Positions 7,869 to 11,365 of a stretch of DNA of 11,365 nt are shown here, piece by piece. Position 1 is the stretch's first letter. Every line of letters starts with the position of its first letter. Origin of the DNA: Clostridiales bacterium (GTDB taxonomy: Bacteria > Bacillota > Desulfitobacteriia > Desulfitobacteriales > Desulfitobacteriaceae); contig DAHVVW010000029.1 in NCBI GenBank assembly GCA_027357125.1, positions 1 through 11,365 of the forward strand. The letters are read 5' to 3'. Position numbers and translations under genes: made by a program. The notes under the pieces were generated by a model. That model saw only the letters and a list, made by a program, of their open reading frames with translations, had not been told where the DNA came from and ran no database searches.

Positions 7869-9230
7869 CTAAACTTGCGTGCGCCGGAATTTAGCTAAGA
7901 AAAACCCGTCCATTCCATGGTGGTGTGGCAGCAGTTGGAGCATCCCCTTGGCTGCCTGGCGGGCGTCTTGCTCTTCTGTGAGGATAAAAGGGAGACCCTC
8001 TCTTAAATCCACCGGCTCGAACTCTGGATGAGCCTGGCGAAAAGCTTTGGCCACTTCGAAGTTTTCCTCCGGCTCCACCGTGCAGGTGGAATAGAGGAGT
8101 TCTCCACCGGGGGCCACACACTCTGCTGCTTTTTCCAGGATGGCCAGTTGCAGTACCGGCAGCTCCTGCAAATCCAGATCTTCCTTCTGCCAGCGCAAAT
8201 CAGCTTTGCGCCTGATCACACCCAGACCGGAACAGGGGGCATCTACTAACACCCGCTCCTGACTCAGAGGTTTCACCCCCGGCAGGACGCGCGCATCCCC
8301 CAGATGCGGCTCGATAATACTTACACCCAGCCGGTCGGCCAGGCCTTCGATTAAGTTAAGTTTATGGGAATGGACGTCAAACGCCATAATTAATCCTTTG
8401 TTATCCATCAGTTGTGCCAAGTGAGTAGTTTTCCCGCCGGGAGCGCTGCAGGCATCAAGCACGTGCTCCCCAGGCACAGGGGAGAGGACATGAGCCACTA
8501 ACTGAGAACTCTCATCCTGGACCGTAAACAACCCTTCCTGAAAGCTCTGCAGTTTTTCCACCGCGCCAAATTCCCGAATAATCAAACTTTCAGGCACACG
8601 CGCCCCTAATTCAGTCTCAACCCCTTCTTCTTCCAGGCGTTGCTCGAGTTCCAGCCGGGAAACCTTTAAGGTATTCGTGCGGATCCACGTTGGCGCAGGC
8701 TCGTTATCGGCCTGGCACAGCGCTTGGGTCTCGTCAAAGCCCCAGCGCTTCCACCAGCGGCGCACCAGCCATTCCGGATGGGAATAGCGCACAGACAGAT
8801 AGCGCACAGGCTCCCGCTTAAGATCAGGCCACGGCAAATCCCAGCCCCGGGCACTGACCTGCCGCAGAACGCTGTTCACTAAAGCGGAGAACTTGTGCTG
8901 GCTGCCCTTGGTCAGCTCGACCGCTTCATTTACGGCCACCGCCGTGGGTGTTTTTTCCATGAAGAGAACCTGCCAGGCACCGATCCTTAATATTGAACGA
9001 ACTTGATGGGGCAGGCTGGAGAGAGGCTTGGAGAGATGTAAGCGCAGGGCGAAGTCTAAGGTCAGACGGTGCTTGAGCACGCCGTTAACCAGCATGGTGA
9101 TAAACTGGCGGTCACGAGCCTCAGGATAATGAGCCAGCCTGTTTTGCAATAACAGGTTAGCGTATGCTTTCTCTGCTTCCACCTGGGTCAGAATCCCGGC
9201 AGCAGCCTGCCGTGGTGAAGGATTATTCAT
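7869..9230 (-). CDS. rsmB: 16S rRNA (cytosine(967)-C5)-methyltransferase RsmB
   Basis: RsmB is a SAM-dependent enzyme that methylates C967 of 16S rRNA before or during 30S assembly. The protein has 453 residues with this start. An N-terminal NusB-like RNA-binding domain spans about 5-130 (ARDRQFITMLVNGVLKHR at 38-55, AVNEAVELTK at 99-108). The catalytic Rossmann domain of the Nol1/Nop2/Sun family follows: VLDACSAPGGKTTH at 257-270, DAPCSGLGVIRR at 330-341 with Cys333, and YSTCTVEPEEN at 380-390 with the catalytic Cys383. The frame extends seven codons upstream to a TTG, but the ATG at 9228-9230 has GGAG five bases upstream and is preferred. It overlaps the end of the peptidase gene by 8 bp, so the two are translationally coupled. 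It appears complete. Confidence 0.96.
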   Translation of the reverse strand: MNNPSPRQAAAGILTQVEAEKAYANLLLQNRLAHYPEARDRQFITMLVNGVLKHRLTLDFALRLHLSKPLSSLPHQVRSILRIGAWQVLFMEKTPTAVAVNEAVELTKGSQHKFSALVNSVLRQVSARGWDLPWPDLKREPVRYLSVRYSHPEWLVRRWWKRWGFDETQALCQADNEPAPTWIRTNTLKVSRLELEQRLEEEGVETELGARVPESLIIREFGAVEKLQSFQEGLFTVQDESSQLVAHVLSPVPGEHVLDACSAPGGKTTHLAQLMDNKGLIMAFDVHSHKLNLIEGLADRLGVSIIEPHLGDARVLPGVKPLSQERVLVDAPCSGLGVIRRKADLRWQKEDLDLQELPVLQLAILEKAAECVAPGGELLYSTCTVEPEENFEVAKAFRQAHPEFEPVDLREGLPFILTEEQDARQAAKGMLQLLPHHHGMDGFFLAKFRRTQV

Positions 9231-9924
9231 CCCGGCTCCGGCCCTGGGCAATTAAGATAAAGCGGGCCAATTGCAGCACTGCCGCTAAAGCTGCCGCTAC
9301 ATAGGTAAGCGCAGCAGCATTAAGCACTTTGCGCGCCCCCCGCACTTCATCCCCGGCCAGCATACTTCCGTCCTGAAGGAGAGCCAGGGCGCGACCGCTG
9401 GCATTATATTCAACGGGTAAAGTAATAATTTGGAAAACAACCGCCAGCGCAAAAGCATAAATCCCTAATTGTAACAGAAAATCGAAAGACGGCATAAATA
9501 AGCCAACTATAATCAAGATCGGGCCCAGACTGCTGCCGAAATTGGCCACCGGCACGAACGAAGACCGCAGTTGGAGCGGAAAATACCCGGTGGCATGCTG
9601 CAGGGCATGCCCTGTCTCATGAGCCGCCACTGCGATTGAAGCCAGAGAGTTGCCGTGGTAGACATCTTCACTCAGGCGCACGACCCGGGTGCGCGGGTCA
9701 TAATGGTCAGAAAGGCGGCCGCCAATGGGTTCTACTTGAACATCATAAAGCCCATTCTCGTGCAGGATGGCACGGGCTGCCTGTGACCCGGTCAGTCCGG
9801 AGCGGGAGGGCACCTCTGAATAACGCCTATAAGCGGAAGAAATTCTCATCTGGGCGTAGATAGAAAGCAGAATCGCCGGAATTAAGAGCACCATTGTGTA
9901 ATCAAAGAAAGGATAACCGAACAT
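9223..9924 (-). CDS. YugP-type membrane zinc metallopeptidase
   Basis: This is a putative membrane-embedded zinc peptidase of the YugP family (Pfam Zn_peptidase_2); no substrate is established for this family that I can cite. The protein has 233 residues, normal for the family. It has an N-terminal hydrophobic segment at about 9-25, and the zinc motif HETGH at 102-106 within AVAAHETGHALQHATGY. Two hydrophobic segments lie at about 131-148 and 152-170, then VEYNASGRAL at 171-180, where Glu172 is a candidate third ligand. A last hydrophobic stretch is at about 203-226. ATGs at 9928-9930 and 9922-9924 are both in frame. The second is chosen because GGAGG at 9931-9935 touches the first directly but is six bases from the second. 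It is the first gene after a 263-bp gap and overlaps rsmB by 8 bp. Confidence 0.92.
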   Translation of the reverse strand: MFGYPFFDYTMVLLIPAILLSIYAQMRISSAYRRYSEVPSRSGLTGSQAARAILHENGLYDVQVEPIGGRLSDHYDPRTRVVRLSEDVYHGNSLASIAVAAHETGHALQHATGYFPLQLRSSFVPVANFGSSLGPILIIVGLFMPSFDFLLQLGIYAFALAVVFQIITLPVEYNASGRALALLQDGSMLAGDEVRGARKVLNAAALTYVAAALAAVLQLARFILIAQGRSRDE

Positions 9925-9930
9925 TAGCAT

Positions 9931-9935
9931 CCTCC
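9931..9935 (-). promoter_or_regulatory. Ribosome binding site that decides the peptidase start
   Basis: On the minus strand this reads GGAGG. It lies immediately against one ATG (9928-9930), with no spacer, and six bases before the next in-frame ATG (9922-9924). Normal spacing is about five to nine bases, so the downstream ATG is the likely start. Confidence 0.7.
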
Positions 9936-9980
9936 GTTCATAAATACTTTAGCTTGAAATCGGGAATCCGCGTGCTGCAA

Positions 9981-10168
9981 TGCCCGCTCACCTGGGCGGC
10001 GGGACTACTCGCTCGGCTGCTTCACTGCCGCATCCGCAACCTCTGGGTATTGCTGCATGTGAACCTTCGGTGCGGCAACGTTTCGCAGCTCTCGCTCGCT
10101 CACGTCCCTCTGCCCAAATGGTTCGCTTCCGCTTGCAGCACGCTTGGCTTTTATCCTTCTGATGGTGC
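9981..10168. repeat. Structured intergenic repeat, copy A (between fmt and the peptidase gene)
   Basis: This 188-bp stretch is a diverged copy of 11171-11348, in the same orientation. On the plus strand both copies begin with TGCCCGCTCACC and end with TTCTGATGGTGC. Between these ends they share many short blocks in the same order, including GGGTA, GTGAACC, GCGGC, AACG and GGTTCGCT. Copy A folds into a nested hairpin. The outer stem pairs 10016-10020 with 10085-10089. The inner stem pairs 10026-10032 with 10071-10077, and continues as 10034-10036 with 10068-10070 across a one-base bulge at 10033. The apical loop is about 31 bases. A further stem, 9983-9987 with 9999-10003 (CCCGC/GCGGG), is found only in this copy. 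It occupies most of the 263-bp gap between fmt and the peptidase gene. It contains no credible coding frame. I do not recognise the family; a mobile element remnant or a structured RNA are the main options. Confidence 0.8.
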
Positions 10169-10187
10169 ATGCTATCAACCTCGAAGT

Positions 10188-11120
10188 CTAGTTAAAAGTC
10201 TCTCCGATACTTATATGTCTGCCGTTGAAGAAGTCTCGCGCGGACATGGGGCGTTTGCCGGCAGGCTGGACTTCGAGGAGTTTGAGGATTCCCTCCCCTG
10301 TTTGCACGAAAATCCCGTCCGGCTCTACGCCTATGATTTGCCCAGGTTGGACCAAAGGGTCCCCGTTCTGAGAGATTACCCTGCTGCGCCAAATTTTCAG
10401 CCCTTCTCCTTGAAAATTTGTATATGCTCCAGGCCAAGGATTTAGACCGCGGATTTGGTTATGGACTTCCCAGGCAGAACGCTCCCAGACGATCTGTTCG
10501 TGTTTTCGCGTCAGCAGGGCAGCATAGTTATACTCATCGCCCTGAGGACGCGGAGTAACAGCACGCCCAGCCAAAGCATCCAACGTCCTTATCAAAAGCC
10601 TGCCGCCCATCTCAGCCAAGGCATCGTGCACTTCCCCGGTCGTCTCGTCCGGCTCGATTGCGTATTCTCTTTGCAATAGTATGTCCCCGGTGTCCAGTCC
10701 TTCATCCATCAGCATCGTTGTAACCCCGGTCACAGAATCCCCGTTTATGACCGCCCAGTGAATCGGCGCTGCTCCCCGGTATTGCGGAAGCAAAGAGGCA
10801 TGGACGTTGATGCAGCCAAACCGGGGTATGTCCAAGATCGCGCGGGAAAGAATCTGGCCGTAAGCGACAACCACAATGCAGTCCGGATTAAGCTCCTTCA
10901 GTTCGGCCACAGCTATGGGATCTTTAATCTTGTATGGCTGACGTACCTTAACCCCGGTCTCTAAGGCAAAGACTTTGACCGGACTTAGTTTTAACTGTTT
11001 GCCCCGTCCGGCAGGCCTATCCGGCTGGGTGAATACCGCCGCCACCTCATGCCCACCTTCGAGGAGTGCTTGCAAAGAAGGAACGGCGAAATCCGGCGTT
11101 CCCATAAAAACCACTCTCAT
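10188..11120 (-). CDS. fmt: Methionyl-tRNA formyltransferase
   Basis: Fmt transfers a formyl group from 10-formyl-tetrahydrofolate to the amino group of initiator Met-tRNA, for bacterial translation initiation. The 310-residue protein has normal length. The N-terminal formyltransferase domain begins MRVVFMGTPDFAVPSLQALL, followed by QPDRPAGRGKQLKLSPVK at 32-49, the tRNA-contacting loop typical of Fmt. The catalytic residues are Asn105 and His107 in INVHASLLPQYRGAAPI at 104-120, and Asp143 in GLDTGDILL at 141-149. The C-terminal OB-fold domain starts at about 205 and includes NQIRGLNPWPGAYT. The ATG at 11118-11120 has AGGGGG (11127-11132) six bases upstream. Fmt usually follows def in Firmicutes; def is not in the window and may lie beyond the right edge. 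Unlike the rest of the operon, this gene is isolated on both sides by gaps of about 250 bp, each containing a copy of the structured repeat. Confidence 0.97.
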   Translation of the reverse strand: MRVVFMGTPDFAVPSLQALLEGGHEVAAVFTQPDRPAGRGKQLKLSPVKVFALETGVKVRQPYKIKDPIAVAELKELNPDCIVVVAYGQILSRAILDIPRFGCINVHASLLPQYRGAAPIHWAVINGDSVTGVTTMLMDEGLDTGDILLQREYAIEPDETTGEVHDALAEMGGRLLIRTLDALAGRAVTPRPQGDEYNYAALLTRKHEQIVWERSAWEVHNQIRGLNPWPGAYTNFQGEGLKIWRSRVISQNGDPLVQPGQIIGVEPDGIFVQTGEGILKLLEVQPAGKRPMSARDFFNGRHISIGETFN

Positions 11121-11158
11121 TGAATTCCCCCTGACGCACTACTACTCTGAATACCTTC

Positions 11159-11174
11159 GGCAAGCTACCTTGCC
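11159..11174. other. Short perfect stem-loop between fmt and repeat copy B
   Basis: On the plus strand GGCAAG (11159-11164) and CTTGCC (11169-11174) form a perfect six-pair stem with a four-base CTAC loop. The stem overlaps the first four bases of repeat copy B. Neither strand has a run of T after it, so it does not look like an intrinsic terminator. Copy A has no matching hairpin at this place. If transcribed with fmt it would sit about 40 bases before the start codon, where it could affect mRNA stability; that is a guess. Confidence 0.45.
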
Positions 11175-11348
11175 CGCTCACCACGCGCCGGTGCTGTTCA
11201 CTTGTAGACTCTGCTACCGCGCCAAACCTTTGGGTAATACCTGACGTGAACCAGTGGCGCGGCTTAACGCTTCGTCTACTGCGCTCACTACGCTCCTCTG
11301 CTCGAACGGTTCGCTCTGCAAGGCATCTTGCCTGTTTTCTGATGGTGC
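11171..11348. repeat. Structured intergenic repeat, copy B (upstream of fmt)
   Basis: This 178-bp stretch is the partner of 9981-10168 and has the same 12-base ends. Its nested hairpin pairs GTAGAC (11204-11209) with GTCTAC (11274-11279) as the outer stem. CCGCGCCA (11217-11224) pairs with TGGCGCGG (11255-11262), a perfect eight-pair inner stem with a 30-base loop. Aligned with copy A, most outer-stem positions differ yet remain complementary. The loop keeps AACCT.TGGGTA and GTGAACC in both. Near the right end, AGGCA (11321-11325) can pair with TGCCT (11329-11333), followed by TTTT. No coding frame in this stretch looks real. The element together with its flanks fills the 245 bases before fmt, and I see no convincing sigma-A promoter there. 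Confidence 0.8.
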
Positions 11349-11365
11349 CTGTGACATGAAGGTCA
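11349..11365. other. Window edge, nothing assignable
   Basis: The last 17 bases lie beyond the shared end of repeat copy B. They contain no recognisable gene end or site. The next gene upstream of fmt is outside the window. Confidence 0.5.

Noticed and set aside
9925..9980. A sigma-A promoter for the peptidase operon on the minus strand
   Set aside because: TA-rich hexamers occur (TAAAGT, TATTTA), but no -35 hexamer is found at 16-18 bases. No promoter can be supported.
9981..10168. tRNA, T-box or CRISPR origin of the repeats
   Set aside because: No cloverleaf, no T-box bulge sequence and no regularly spaced short repeats are present; the two copies are single, long and diverged.
9894..10445. 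A 183-codon open frame on the plus strand across the fmt-peptidase gap
   Set aside because: It runs through repeat copy A and then antisense into fmt, its start lies inside the peptidase gene, and the protein has no recognisable motif. It looks like a chance opening.
10975..11244. An 89-codon plus-strand frame overlapping the start of fmt and repeat copy B
   Set aside because: Most of it is antisense to the conserved start of fmt, and it has no domain and no good ribosome binding site.
11196..11251. GTTCAC (11196-11201) pairing with GTGAAC (11246-11251) in copy B, and TTCAC/GTGAA in copy A
   Set aside because: The left halves do not fall in the same aligned column of the two copies, and the pairing conflicts with the nested hairpin that shows compensatory changes. 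It is probably a chance alternative.
11319..11338. Intrinsic terminator on the plus strand (AGGCA/TGCCT stem then TTTT)
   Set aside because: The stem is only five pairs and the T run four bases, no plus-strand gene ends here, and copy A has no equally clear hairpin. It is not strong enough to call.

Overview
The window is a segment of a housekeeping operon, entirely on the minus strand, from a Firmicute. It most resembles the Clostridia/Peptococcaceae-type lineages with moderate G+C. The reasons are the order fmt - zinc peptidase - rsmB - rlmN - ... - PP2C phosphatase - PASTA kinase - rsgA, the sequence character of the proteins, and the strong GGAGG-like ribosome binding sites. The species cannot be named from this sequence alone.

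Read in the direction of transcription (high to low coordinates), the layout is: a gene-free stretch holding a structured repeat (11121-11365); fmt (Met-tRNA formyltransferase); a second gene-free stretch with a related copy of that repeat (9925-10187); a YugP-type membrane zinc peptidase; rsmB (16S rRNA m5C methyltransferase); rlmN (radical-SAM m2A methyltransferase); two FHA-domain proteins (fhaA-like with a DUF3662 domain, then fhaB-like with a membrane anchor); a PP2C Ser/Thr phosphatase; a RodA/FtsW-family SEDS glycosyltransferase; a class B penicillin-binding protein; a PASTA Ser/Thr kinase; and the first 72 codons of rsgA (30S assembly GTPase), which runs off the left edge. From the peptidase to rsgA, neighbours overlap by up to 14 bp or are separated by at most 23 bp, so this part is almost certainly one transcription unit.

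The genes fall into two groups. One serves translation: initiator tRNA formylation, rRNA methylation and small-subunit maturation. The other is a complete phospho-signalling and cell-wall module: kinase, phosphatase, two phosphothreonine-reading FHA proteins, and the SEDS polymerase with its transpeptidase. The order fhaA-fhaB-phosphatase-rodA-pbpA-kinase matches the actinobacterial (mycobacterial) cluster, but here it sits inside the Firmicute rlmN ... prpC-prkC-rsgA neighbourhood.

The most unusual content is in the two gaps flanking fmt. Each holds a diverged, same-orientation copy of an element of about 180-190 bp. The copies share 12-base identical ends. When aligned, both fold into the same nested hairpin, with several compensatory base-pair changes in the stems and a better conserved apical loop. 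This suggests a mobile or dispersed structured element, or a structured RNA. I do not recognise the family.
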